From assembly GCA_027365345.1 (NCBI GenBank), contig DAHXNO010000070.1:1-64000 (forward strand): 64,000 nt of DNA. Reading direction: 5' to 3'. The notes beneath the pieces were generated by a model. The model saw only the letters and a program-made list of their open reading frames with translations, searched no databases and had not been told where the DNA came from. The DNA is from Granulicella sp. (GTDB taxonomy: Bacteria > Acidobacteriota > Terriglobia > Terriglobales > Acidobacteriaceae). Below, piece by piece: positions 1-7,284 of this stretch; the stretch's first letter is position 1; every line of letters begins with the position of its first letter. Position numbers and translations under genes: made by a program.

Positions 1-67
1 CGCTCGCCATCTGCTCCGCAACCAACTCTCGCCACTTCGCCCGATCTTCCGTCTTGCGCTCTCTCAT
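1..67 (-). CDS. IS66-type TnpA-like accessory protein, partial (N-terminus only)
   Basis: Only the first 22 codons lie in the window; the gene runs off the left edge. The peptide begins MRERKTEDRAKW and continues with a W-R-E-L-V-A-E-Q-M pattern, the usual opening of IS66-family TnpA/HTH accessory proteins. A GGGAGG purine run directly abuts the ATG at 67. No IS66 terminal repeat is visible here, so whether the element is intact cannot be judged. An unrelated small basic protein is possible. Confidence 0.35.
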   Translation of the reverse strand, partial: MRERKTEDRAKWRELVAEQMAS

Positions 68-216
68 CCTCCCGGCCTGACGCTTCGCCCCCCGCCCCAC
101 AAGATGCGGTCCAGATAGCGCTCACGACTTCATTGCCTGGCGCCCACCTGGCCAGAGCCGCAGGAAACAATTGTGTGATTTTGTAATGATGATGGCGACA
201 AGGCCGATGGTTCCGG

Positions 217-1446
217 TCAGGCGCGTAGTGAATGTCTCGCACCCTGCTCCCACTCTTGAAGCATGCGATTGCCAATATCTGCAAACTCTCCGTGCTTCTT
301 GGTGTAGACGCGCATCTCTCCGGCCGTAGAGGTCAGTGCAGTATCGACGCTTTCCAGAATGGCTCTTACTCGTGCCGGCGTGCTTCCGAGTCGCACTTCG
401 CCCAGTCGCTGCAGATCCTTTGCACTCGCCCATTTTGTGGTGCCATTCAATGTCAGGGCCATGCTGTCCCTGGGCAAATAAACGGAAGTGGTCACCAGGT
501 CATAGACCGGCGCGAGGCGGGCTTCACCCTGAACGTCGTCGTAGACCATGCCGAAATTCTTGAGGTGTGCATCGCCATTGCGCAATGCACAGTTGATGAC
601 AATGAGCGTAAACAGACGCTCAAGGTCTTGGCCAACATTGGATGAGTTGGCAAATTCGACGAAGCGCTTCAGGACGGAGCCCTCATAGCTGCCGCGATAT
701 TTCTCATCCGTACGGCGCGCGTTGAGCACACAGAAGTCTTCAAAGCCTCGATACGTTCCGTCGGGTCGCAAATCGAAGCGATCAATGACAAGCGCACGGC
801 CATCCTCGGCCAACCGACACGGTGGCACTTCCAGGCCACACTTCTCAGCAACCTTGAGGCAGAAATACTCGTTGGCAGCGAGCTGCGGAAATTCATTCTG
901 TTCCCACAACTTCACAATATGCGTAGCGCCACGATAGCTCTGCGACAGGCGAGTCTTGTTTCTGCTCAGCGCGTGGAAGGCATTCTCGTCACGTACCAGG
1001 AATTTGGGCTGCACTCCGCTGATACCGGAAAACGATGCAAACTTGTCGATGAGATAGCGCAGCAGATCGCCGCCACGGTTCCGTTCAAGAATCTCCTCAA
1101 CCGACTGGAAGGGTACGTCCTCGTTGAGTTGCTCTCTCTCCCCGGTATATCGAATGCGGCCAACCTGCGAGCGCCCCACGATCCTCAACAGATCGAAGTC
1201 GTCGAAGCTACCGGTAGCCTTGGCAAAGGCCAGGCGCAACCGCTCGCGCAATGCGCCTTCGGGCAAGTTCATTTCAAAGATGGGTAGAAGTCCCAACGGC
1301 GCGTCATACGATGACGTGCGAACGTTCATCGTGACGGAAACCGCTCTTTCGCCGGCTACTCCCGGCTGATAGACAAACGTGCTGCCGCGCGTGTTGTGGC
1401 GGTCGAGCATGCCCGCTTCAACGGCGTCGGTCCAGACCTTGATCAT
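217..1446 (-). CDS. hipA: HipA-family serine/threonine kinase toxin
   Basis: This 409-residue protein matches HipA kinases, whose E. coli member phosphorylates glutamyl-tRNA synthetase and causes growth arrest. An N-terminal HipA_N-like part (about residues 1-110) precedes the kinase fold. The SGISGVQPK segment corresponds to the flexible phosphorylated loop of HipA. The catalytic loop reads NGDAHLKN, with Asp as base and Lys/Asn for ATP and metal binding, and is followed by the metal-binding APVYD. It lies downstream of hipB and the two reading frames overlap by 29 bp, implying co-translation. The length is near the usual 410-440 residues and no key motif is missing, so the kinase looks intact. 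Its substrate cannot be deduced. Confidence 0.9.
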   Translation of the reverse strand: MIKVWTDAVEAGMLDRHNTRGSTFVYQPGVAGERAVSVTMNVRTSSYDAPLGLLPIFEMNLPEGALRERLRLAFAKATGSFDDFDLLRIVGRSQVGRIRYTGEREQLNEDVPFQSVEEILERNRGGDLLRYLIDKFASFSGISGVQPKFLVRDENAFHALSRNKTRLSQSYRGATHIVKLWEQNEFPQLAANEYFCLKVAEKCGLEVPPCRLAEDGRALVIDRFDLRPDGTYRGFEDFCVLNARRTDEKYRGSYEGSVLKRFVEFANSSNVGQDLERLFTLIVINCALRNGDAHLKNFGMVYDDVQGEARLAPVYDLVTTSVYLPRDSMALTLNGTTKWASAKDLQRLGEVRLGSTPARVRAILESVDTALTSTAGEMRVYTKKHGEFADIGNRMLQEWEQGARHSLRA

Positions 1447-1696
1447 CGCGGCCCTCCTCCAGGAGTTCTTCGAGTGTCGGTCGCCGTCCGCTCATTTCCT
1501 GCAGCCGGAGCTCCATTCCCAGCGCCGTCAAAATGTTGGTGATCTTCGAATAACCGAGCTCGCCTAGACGCGCGTTCTCAAGAGCATCAAGCGTCGAGAG
1601 CCCGACTCTGGCCTTTCGGGCAAGCTGAGATTGGGTCATCCCAAGCTCCTTGCGCTTGCCGGCTATGCGTTCGCCTATCGAAGTCAACGGCAGCAT
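1418..1696 (-). CDS. hipB: HipB-like antitoxin, XRE-type HTH repressor
   Basis: This 92-residue protein has a Cro/C1-type helix-turn-helix at residues 6-62. Its signature is GERIAGKRKELGMTQSQLA, followed by the recognition helix around VGLSTLDALENAR. Its position directly before hipA, the frame overlap and the family size identify it as the antitoxin. HipB dimers bind HipA and repress their own operon. An inverted repeat with HipB-like spacing lies 12-31 nt upstream of the start. The start is the ATG at 1696. The C-terminal tail is charged, as in other HipB proteins. Confidence 0.88.
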   Translation of the reverse strand: MLPLTSIGERIAGKRKELGMTQSQLARKARVGLSTLDALENARLGELGYSKITNILTALGMELRLQEMSGRRPTLEELLEEGRDDQGLDRRR

Positions 1697-1707
1697 GAAC
1701 CTAATAT

Positions 1708-1727
1708 ATAAGGTACTCTTGCCTTAT
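1708..1727. promoter_or_regulatory. Candidate HipB operator upstream of hipBA
   Basis: The sequence is ATAAGG-N8-CCTTAT, a perfect 6-bp inverted repeat with an 8-bp spacer, ending 12 nt before the hipB start codon. The E. coli HipB operator has the same design (TATCC-N8-GGATA). The site sits where repressor binding would block the hipBA promoter. Confidence 0.6.
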
Positions 1728-1835
1728 CTCAACAGAACACCTAATAAATTGCGTCTTTGCACCTCACGAGCCCGTGGTGAAGTCGCAGTTTTACGGGAGA
1801 CGGTTGGAGGGTGAAATCGTCGAACGAGTATGGCG

Positions 1836-2162
1836 ATGGGTGGGCGGGAAGAGCAGCGGGTGCAGGAGTGTTTGTGGGTTGCGCATACGGAGCCGGCAAC
1901 GGCTCCGGGGCATCCCTTCTAGGAAAAGTTGAACAAGGTACTGGATGCGGAAGGCTTCGATGGTTTCGTGGAAGGGCGGAGCGCGAAGTTCTATGCGCAG
2001 AAGTTCGGTCGGCCGTCGTTGTTGCCGGGCATCTCCTTTCGTTCGCTGTTGATTGGATATTGTGAAGGCATCGAGGGAGCCGCGGGTTGCGCGAGGGATG
2101 GGTGTGGGTTGCGGCAGGCCGACAAGGCGCTGTGGTCAGACGATGGAGGCGCGGACGAGTAA
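1836..2162 (+). pseudogene. Decayed IS1182-family transposase, N-terminal remnant
   Basis: From the ATG at 1836 the frame reads like the start of IS1182-type transposases: a WVAHTEPATAPGHPF segment, an in-frame TAG at 1920-1922 where the family has Tyr, then LNKVLDAEGFDGFVEG and FYAQKFGRPSLLPG leading into SLLIGYCEGI. After that the similarity is lost, probably through a frame change, and the frame stops at 2162. The catalytic part is absent. This is a dead fragment of a transposase normally about 450-500 residues long, left between hipBA and the nitric-oxide cluster. Confidence 0.7.
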
Positions 2163-2182
2163 AAAGGAATCCGTGCGGGCGG

Positions 2183-2902
2183 TCAGGCAAAGCTCTCGTC
2201 CAGTTGAATCGCGTTTGGGAAGAGAGTGTTGTTTTCCAGATGGATGTGTTGCTGTAGATCCTGCTCGAAGGCTGCAAGCGCGTGGTAAAGACCACGGTAG
2301 GTAGGGCAGGCGCCTTCCGGAGGCGTGAATCCTTTGCTGAGCAGGCGGATCCGGGCCATGATTTCCGCAGAGGCATCGTGTTCCGCCACCATCATGCGGA
2401 TGGGATTGCGCACCGCGCCAAAGCAGCCGAGCGGACGCGGGCCGCAGGTGATGAGATTGCGTTCAAGATGGGTGATGTAGGGGAAGAGTACGGCCTCTTC
2501 TTTCGCGAGGTGCTGGAGAAGATCGGCACCGAGCGAGTGGATGAGTTGTTGAATCTGCGGCAGCTCTGGATGCGCGGTTCCGTGGCGCGAGATGACCTTT
2601 TGCGCCAGCATGTCAAGGCGCGGCAGCTCGGCGCGGATGTAGGCGTGATGCGTGGCTACGATATGGTTGCAGATGGTTTCGAGCGATTCGGCAGCCCAGT
2701 TGACGGCGTCTTCTGCGGTTCCCGCAGTGGCCTCCGCAATGGCCTGGAGAACCGTGCCGGGCTCAAGGGAGTGCTCCTGGCACGCTTCGGTGAGTGGCTT
2801 GCGGCCGCCACAGCAGTAGTCGATGCCGAACTTTTCAAAGATGCGGATGGAGGCCGGTTGCTCCAAGGCGATGTCCCGGACGGTGGTTTCAGATGTGGCC
2901 AT
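2183..2902 (-). CDS. ytfE: RIC-family iron-sulfur cluster repair di-iron protein (YtfE/ScdA/DnrN)
   Basis: This 239-residue protein has an N-terminal ScdA_N domain (residues about 5-60) with the diagnostic Cys-Cys pair in FGIDYCCGG. A hemerythrin-like four-helix domain follows, with His/Glu ligands in NHIVATHHAY, LLQHLAKEEAVLFP, MVAEHDAS and QQHIHLENNTLFP. RIC proteins rebuild Fe-S clusters damaged by nitric oxide or oxidants in the cytoplasm. The start at 2902 is set by an AGGAG Shine-Dalgarno 8 nt upstream; the open frame extends further but has no conserved sequence there. It is divergent from the Crp/Fnr gene. A predicted -10 (TAAGGT, 2928-2923) lies 29.5 bp from the centre of the shared palindrome at 2951. 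Confidence 0.93.
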   Translation of the reverse strand: MATSETTVRDIALEQPASIRIFEKFGIDYCCGGRKPLTEACQEHSLEPGTVLQAIAEATAGTAEDAVNWAAESLETICNHIVATHHAYIRAELPRLDMLAQKVISRHGTAHPELPQIQQLIHSLGADLLQHLAKEEAVLFPYITHLERNLITCGPRPLGCFGAVRNPIRMMVAEHDASAEIMARIRLLSKGFTPPEGACPTYRGLYHALAAFEQDLQQHIHLENNTLFPNAIQLDESFA

Positions 2903-2950
2903 GGTGATCTCTCCTGAAGGCAACCTTACGGAAATGCGGCGGCGGATGCT

Positions 2951-2964
2951 GCGACTAAAGTCAC
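2951..2964. promoter_or_regulatory. Crp/Fnr-type palindrome, site 1 (ytfE/regulator intergenic)
   Basis: The sequence is GCGAC-TAAA-GTCAC. It is one of six near-identical palindromes in this window. Its centre is 29.5 bp from a TAAGGT -10-like hexamer on the minus strand, giving position -41.5 for ytfE and a leader of about 14 nt. It also lies about 30 bp before the regulator gene's ATG and might autoregulate it. Confidence 0.7.
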
Positions 2965-2994
2965 TGGGCGGATGAATTCGGTAGACTATGGCCA

Positions 2995-3696
2995 ATGGCT
3001 GAACAAGGAAACACCGTCTCCTCACTCGGCGCGGCCGCACTCTTCTCCAGCCTGTCACCGGAGGAGTTGCGGCTTTTGGGGGAGCACGCGGTGCGCAAAC
3101 GCTATGGGCAGGGGGAGTTGCTGTTTTCTGAAGGCGATCCGTGCAAGGGTCTGCACATTATCGCCAGCGGTAAGCTGCGCATCTTCAAGAGTTCCGCCAG
3201 TGGCCGGGAGCAGGTGCTTGCGGTGGAGGGTCCGGGTGGATCGGTGGCGGAGTTGCCGGTCTTCGATGGGGCGCCGTATCCGGCGTCCGTGAGCGCGGTG
3301 GAGGAGTCAGAGGTTCTATTTATCTCGCGCAACGATTTTCGCAACTTCTGCCTGGCGCATCCTGAAGTAGCTCTGAAGATGCTGGCCGTGGTGGGGGCGC
3401 GGCTGAGGCGGCTGGTAGGGATTATCGAGGAGCTTTCCTTTGCCACCGTGCGCCAGCGGCTGGCGTCTGTGCTGGTGCGACTGGCCCAGACCCAGGGAAG
3501 ACAGACCGGCGCAGGCAGGGAGTTTCAGCTTTCTGGAACCCATCAGGAACTGGCGCAGGAGCTTGGCACGGTGCGCGAGCTGGTGTCGCGCAATCTGATG
3601 CGGCTGCAGGCGGAGGGGCTGGTGCAGGTGGAGGGGCGGAAGATCACGGTGGTTGACTTGCCGGGTCTGACGGCGATTCTGGACAGCAGTTCGTAA
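2995..3696 (+). CDS. Crp/Fnr-family transcriptional regulator, probable nitric-oxide regulon activator
   Basis: This 233-residue protein has an N-terminal cyclic-nucleotide-like beta-roll (about residues 15-130), a dimer helix, and a C-terminal winged HTH (about 165-225). The recognition helix contains RELVSR. Its E-x-x-S-R pattern is that of FNR (Glu-209, Ser-212, Arg-213), which reads TTGAT/TTGAC-like half-sites. No N-terminal cysteine cluster is present, so it is not an Fe-S FNR; DNR/NnrR-type regulators, which sense NO, also lack one. It is flanked by RIC and NnrS genes. Six palindromes with TGAC/GTCA cores in the window are its likely targets. No Shine-Dalgarno precedes the ATG at 2995. 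The ligand is inferred from context only. Confidence 0.88.
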   Translation: MAEQGNTVSSLGAAALFSSLSPEELRLLGEHAVRKRYGQGELLFSEGDPCKGLHIIASGKLRIFKSSASGREQVLAVEGPGGSVAELPVFDGAPYPASVSAVEESEVLFISRNDFRNFCLAHPEVALKMLAVVGARLRRLVGIIEELSFATVRQRLASVLVRLAQTQGRQTGAGREFQLSGTHQELAQELGTVRELVSRNLMRLQAEGLVQVEGRKITVVDLPGLTAILDSSS

Positions 3697-3713
3697 TGGG
3701 GGTTTTCGGCAGC

Positions 3714-3727
3714 GCGACTAAAGTCAC
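3714..3727. promoter_or_regulatory. Crp/Fnr-type palindrome, site 2 (upstream of nnrS)
   Basis: The sequence is GCGAC-TAAA-GTCAC, identical to site 1. The centre lies 29.5 bp before TACGCT (3750-3755), the predicted -10. The resulting start near 3762 gives nnrS an 18-nt leader that contains its ribosome binding site. Confidence 0.7.
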
Positions 3728-3779
3728 TGCGTTCTGACCGGTGGGCTTCTACGCTCGATTCTGTGAGCGGAGAAGAGCC

Positions 3780-5132
3780 ATGAGCACAACAGTGATGGAA
3801 GTGGATGGAGTTTCTGGCGACGCAGCGGAGAAGCACCGTGCGCTGGTCGCTGTGGAGCGGCGCAAGAGCCTGCTGTTCCGGCTATGGATTGCCACGGGGC
3901 TGTTCTTTCTGGTGCTTCCGGGCACGATTTTAGGGTTCACCAACCTGCTGGTGATTACGGCGCATCATGGGCTGAGCGGGCTTTCACCGGCATGGATCCA
4001 GGCGCACGGCCACTCGCAGGTGTTTGGCTGGATTGGCAGTTTTGTGCTGGGGATTGGGTTCTATTCACAGCCACAGACGAGGGCCAACCGTGGCCGGTTG
4101 CCTGTAACCTGCTGGGCGTTGTGGACGGCCGGCCTGACGTTGCACTGGCTGGCCGGCGCTTATCTGTGGCGATGGCGTGTGACGCTGCCCCTCTCCGGGC
4201 TGCTGGAACTGGTGGCCATTCTAATGTTTCTGTATGCGGCCAGCCAGCACAAGCTGCCGGAGCAGACAGGCGAAGAGGCTGGGGCAAAGGCGAAGGCGCG
4301 TCCCAGAGCGGGGATGGAGCCCTGGATGCAGACGGTGCTGGTGAGCAATGCGGCGATGTTGATGGCCATTGCTCTGAACTTCGCCATTGAGGTGCGATTG
4401 GCGCTGGCAGGTTTGACTCCGGCCAGGCCGCATGGATTTGACCAACGATATCTGGTGCTGCTGGGGTGGGGATTTCTGGCTCCGCTGGTGTGGGGGTTCA
4501 GCGCCCGCTGGCTGCCGATCTTCCTGGGAGCAGGGCCGGTACGAGGCCGGATGCTCCAGATGGCCGTGCTGGTCGATGTGCTGGGTGTGGTTCTGGGCAT
4601 GGCGGGGCAGACCTTGGCTGCAACGGTGTTGCTGGCTGTGGGTGCAGTGATGGCTGCCGTGGCGATTCGCGTGTTTTCCGCTCCGGAGCGCCCTGCGAAG
4701 ACACTGGGAGTTCATTCCAGCTTTCCGGTATTTCTGCGTATTGCCTTTGTGTGGTCGATTGTGGCTTCGCTGCTGGGCGTCTGGGCCGCGGTGGCGGATG
4801 TTCATGGTGGGATCTGGGGCGGGTCTCGGCATGCGCTCACTGTGGGATTTGCGGCCATGATGGTGATGACGGTGGGACCGAGGATTCTGCCGCATTTTGC
4901 CGGTATCCTCCGGCTGTGGAGTCCGCGGCTGATGTTCGCCACGCTGCTCTTGCTGCTGGCCGGTTGCACCCTGCGCGTGAGTATGGAGCCGCTGGCCTAT
5001 GAGGGTATGGCGCATTTTGCGTGGAAGCTGCTGCCGATTTCAGGTTTTCTGGAGCTTGCCGCGGTGCTCCTGTTTGCGCTGCAACTGATTCTGACGGTAG
5101 CGCGCGGGGAGAGCTTCTTTCCGCCAGCTTGA
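3780..5132 (+). CDS. nnrS: NnrS family haem/copper membrane protein
   Basis: This 450-residue protein has about 12 hydrophobic segments in the NnrS pattern. The first conserved motif, HGHSQVFGWIGSFVLGIG, carries the conserved histidines, and HALTVGFAAMMVMTVGPR lies in the C-terminal half. NnrS proteins protect against nitrosative stress and typically sit beside NO-responsive Crp/Fnr genes. The start at 3780 is preferred because GGAGAAG lies 5-11 nt upstream; a longer frame from 3741 has no such signal. A copy of the regulator palindrome lies 52 nt before the start. The central cytoplasmic loop (about residues 160-190) is Ala/Lys/Arg-rich. Confidence 0.93.
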   Translation: MSTTVMEVDGVSGDAAEKHRALVAVERRKSLLFRLWIATGLFFLVLPGTILGFTNLLVITAHHGLSGLSPAWIQAHGHSQVFGWIGSFVLGIGFYSQPQTRANRGRLPVTCWALWTAGLTLHWLAGAYLWRWRVTLPLSGLLELVAILMFLYAASQHKLPEQTGEEAGAKAKARPRAGMEPWMQTVLVSNAAMLMAIALNFAIEVRLALAGLTPARPHGFDQRYLVLLGWGFLAPLVWGFSARWLPIFLGAGPVRGRMLQMAVLVDVLGVVLGMAGQTLAATVLLAVGAVMAAVAIRVFSAPERPAKTLGVHSSFPVFLRIAFVWSIVASLLGVWAAVADVHGGIWGGSRHALTVGFAAMMVMTVGPRILPHFAGILRLWSPRLMFATLLLLLAGCTLRVSMEPLAYEGMAHFAWKLLPISGFLELAAVLLFALQLILTVARGESFFPPA

Positions 5133-5365
5133 GGCGGAGGAGGCGAGCGGCTTACGCGCGGGAGATTGTGCGGCTTCCTTTGGCCGGCCAGGAAGGGTGG
5201 GAGACGATGCGGTTGACCCGCGGCAGGAGCGAGGCTTGCAGGGTGGGTCCTTGCACCTGGAGCTTTTGTGGCTTGGTTCCTGTTATGTTCTGACGGCGGA
5301 GCGGGAGTCTTTGGTTCCGGCCGCAGGGCTGGTCTGGCCGGGTTCCATTTGCGTGATGCTGGAGT

Positions 5366-5379
5366 GTGACATAAGTCGC
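5366..5379. promoter_or_regulatory. Crp/Fnr-type palindrome, site 3 (upstream of polyferredoxin gene)
   Basis: The sequence is GTGAC-ATAA-GTCGC. Its centre is 29.5 bp upstream of TAGATT (5402-5407), a good -10 match. The predicted start near 5414 leaves a 17-nt leader before the ATG at 5431. Confidence 0.7.
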
Positions 5380-5430
5380 TGCTGCGGGGGAGGCGTAGCT
5401 GTAGATTCTGAAGTTGAGGGAGACACAGAG

Positions 5431-6516
5431 ATGGCTACGCAGACGGTAGAGAGTGTGACCTCGCAGACTGCAAAGAAGAAGCTGGTTCGGCGCTTGCTGC
5501 AAGACCGGTCGCAAACGATCCGGCATTTGATGCAATGGGCGTTTGTGGCGCTGAACGCCTGGCTTGGTCTTCAGTTTTACCTGTGGGTCCGTTACTTTGA
5601 GCGGGGCGGAGAGGGGCTCTATGTGTCGCGTCCGGCCGGCGTAGAGGGCTGGCTGCCGATTGCCGGCATGATGAACACCAAGTATTTTCTTACGACGGGG
5701 AGGGTTCCGAGTATCCATCCCGCGGCCATGTTCCTGTTCATGGCGTTTGTGACGATGAGCCTGCTGCTGAAGAAGTCATTTTGCTCCTGGATTTGCCCGA
5801 TCGGCACGGTCTCCGAGCGGTTGTGGAGGGTGGGACGGAAGGTGTTCCAGCGTACGTTCCGGTTGCCGCGTTGGGCGGATCTTCCGCTGCGTAGCCTGAA
5901 GTATTTGCTGCTGGGATTCTTTGTGTACGTGGCCGGGAGCTTGCCGGCGGCTGCGCTGAGGGGGTTTATGCACACGCCCTACGGCATGGTGGCCGATGTG
6001 AAGATGCTGAACTTTTTCCGCGAGATGAGTGTGACGGGGATCGTGGTGCTGCTGGTGCTGGGGGTGCTTTCCCTGCTGGTGCAGAACTTCTGGTGCCGCT
6101 ACCTGTGTCCTTATGGGGCGCTGATGGGCCTGGCTTCGCTGTTGAGTCCGCTGAAGATTCGGCGCGACGCGGAGGCGTGTATCGATTGCGGCAAATGCGC
6201 GCGCGCGTGCCCGGCGGGTTTGCAGGTGGATCGCCTGGTGCAGATTCGCTCTGTGGAGTGTACGGCGTGCACGGAGTGCGTTGCCGCCTGCCCGGCCGAG
6301 CATGCCTTGCAGTTTGCCGCAACGCCGCGCAGAGCGGCTGATGTGGCGGAGCGGTGGAGAGGCCGAGTGGCAGGTCCAACGGCGACGGCGGCGGCGATTT
6401 TGGTGTTGTTCCTGGGTACGGTGGCGGTGGCCAAAGCTACTGGGCACTGGCAGACGCATTTGCCCCGCCAGATGTATGTGGATCTGGTGATGCATGCGGA
6501 TGAGTGGACGCACTGA
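5431..6516 (+). CDS. Membrane-bound 4Fe-4S polyferredoxin (NapH/NosR C-terminal type)
   Basis: This 361-residue membrane protein has about five hydrophobic segments. It carries two membrane-proximal CX3CP motifs (Cys118/122 in CSWICP and Cys222/226 in CRYLCP). Two classical [4Fe-4S] ferredoxin motifs follow: Cys250/253/256/260 and Cys277/280/283/287. This is the layout of NapH and the C-terminal part of NosR, which pass electrons from the quinol pool to periplasmic reductases. The start at 5431 has GAGGGAGA upstream; the frame is open back to 5197 without conserved sequence. A last helix near the C-terminus is followed by a short tail. The electron acceptor is unknown; the HAO-like cytochrome at 24.6 kb carries the same type of regulatory site and is a candidate. 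Confidence 0.85.
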   Translation: MATQTVESVTSQTAKKKLVRRLLQDRSQTIRHLMQWAFVALNAWLGLQFYLWVRYFERGGEGLYVSRPAGVEGWLPIAGMMNTKYFLTTGRVPSIHPAAMFLFMAFVTMSLLLKKSFCSWICPIGTVSERLWRVGRKVFQRTFRLPRWADLPLRSLKYLLLGFFVYVAGSLPAAALRGFMHTPYGMVADVKMLNFFREMSVTGIVVLLVLGVLSLLVQNFWCRYLCPYGALMGLASLLSPLKIRRDAEACIDCGKCARACPAGLQVDRLVQIRSVECTACTECVAACPAEHALQFAATPRRAADVAERWRGRVAGPTATAAAILVLFLGTVAVAKATGHWQTHLPRQMYVDLVMHADEWTH

Positions 6517-6650
6517 GGAAGGCGCGGATGCGGCTGGTGAGTTTTTGGTTCTCAGCGTGCGGTCTGGAGCCGGAAGATTCGCGTGATGAAGCGAGAGGTT
6601 GGCCGGGGATCTACTGGGGATTCGCTGGAAGGATGGGGTATTGCGGAGAG

Positions 6651-7184
6651 CTATCTCCGTCTTGCCTGGAACTCTGAGCCAATGGCGGCCAGCGCCGCAT
6701 TGTCGAGTACCTGAGCGGCACGTGGGAAGACGATGGACTCTTCTAACTGGATGTGTGCTGTCTGGATGCTGCGCAGCTCTGAGGTTGCGGAGAGCAGGGC
6801 CTGCTGTTCCTGGCTGCTGAGGGTAGAAGTTTCCATCCATTGCCGGTAGAGCGATTCGACCTGCTGATGAAGACTTTCGGTGCGGCGGTGATCGTCTTCG
6901 AGGTGGGCGAGGTTGGCCTGGGAGTGATCGGGGTCTGCTACGCGAAGGCGAGGAAAGACAGACGCTTCTTCGTCGGCATTGTGACGCAGGCCGGCCTGCT
7001 GAAAGTACTGAAGGGACGCGGAGACGGCTGCGCGTTCTTCCGGAGTGAGGGAGCGCCCGCAGGCTTGCTCTGCCACCAGGCAGAGGATATGGAGAAATCG
7101 TTCGATGCGGCGGTGGCAGTCCTGAAGCATCCCGAGAGGATCCTCGAATCCGCTATCTGGTTTTGCGCCAATTTGTACGGGCAT
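6651..7184 (-). CDS. Hemerythrin domain-containing protein
   Basis: This 177-residue cytoplasmic protein is a single hemerythrin HHE fold. Iron-ligand candidates are His in LGMLQDCHRRIERFL (about residue 24), the RHNADEEASVFPRL motif (about 68-80), the LEDDHRR histidine and QTAHIQLEESIVFPRA near the end. Such proteins bind O2, NO or store di-iron. It lies downstream of the radical SAM gene on the same strand with a 100-bp gap. The two probably form one unit under the palindrome at 8469, with the radical SAM gene first. Unlike RIC, it has no Cys-Cys domain. Confidence 0.85.
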   Translation of the reverse strand: MPVQIGAKPDSGFEDPLGMLQDCHRRIERFLHILCLVAEQACGRSLTPEERAAVSASLQYFQQAGLRHNADEEASVFPRLRVADPDHSQANLAHLEDDHRRTESLHQQVESLYRQWMETSTLSSQEQQALLSATSELRSIQTAHIQLEESIVFPRAAQVLDNAALAAIGSEFQARRR

Positions 7185-7284
7185 GTCTTTTGCCTCCTAC
7201 AGCTTCTTCTCTTCGGCCGGGTGAGATCTGCTGGGCTGGTTCCGTGAGATCTGGTGGAATGGCGTGCCGGAGCGCGCTGGAACT

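Noticed and set aside
1741-2376. 211-codon minus-strand frame overlapping the IS1182 remnant and ytfE
   Set aside because: Pro/Thr/Arg-rich and without family resemblance; both strands here are explained by the transposase fragment and ytfE.
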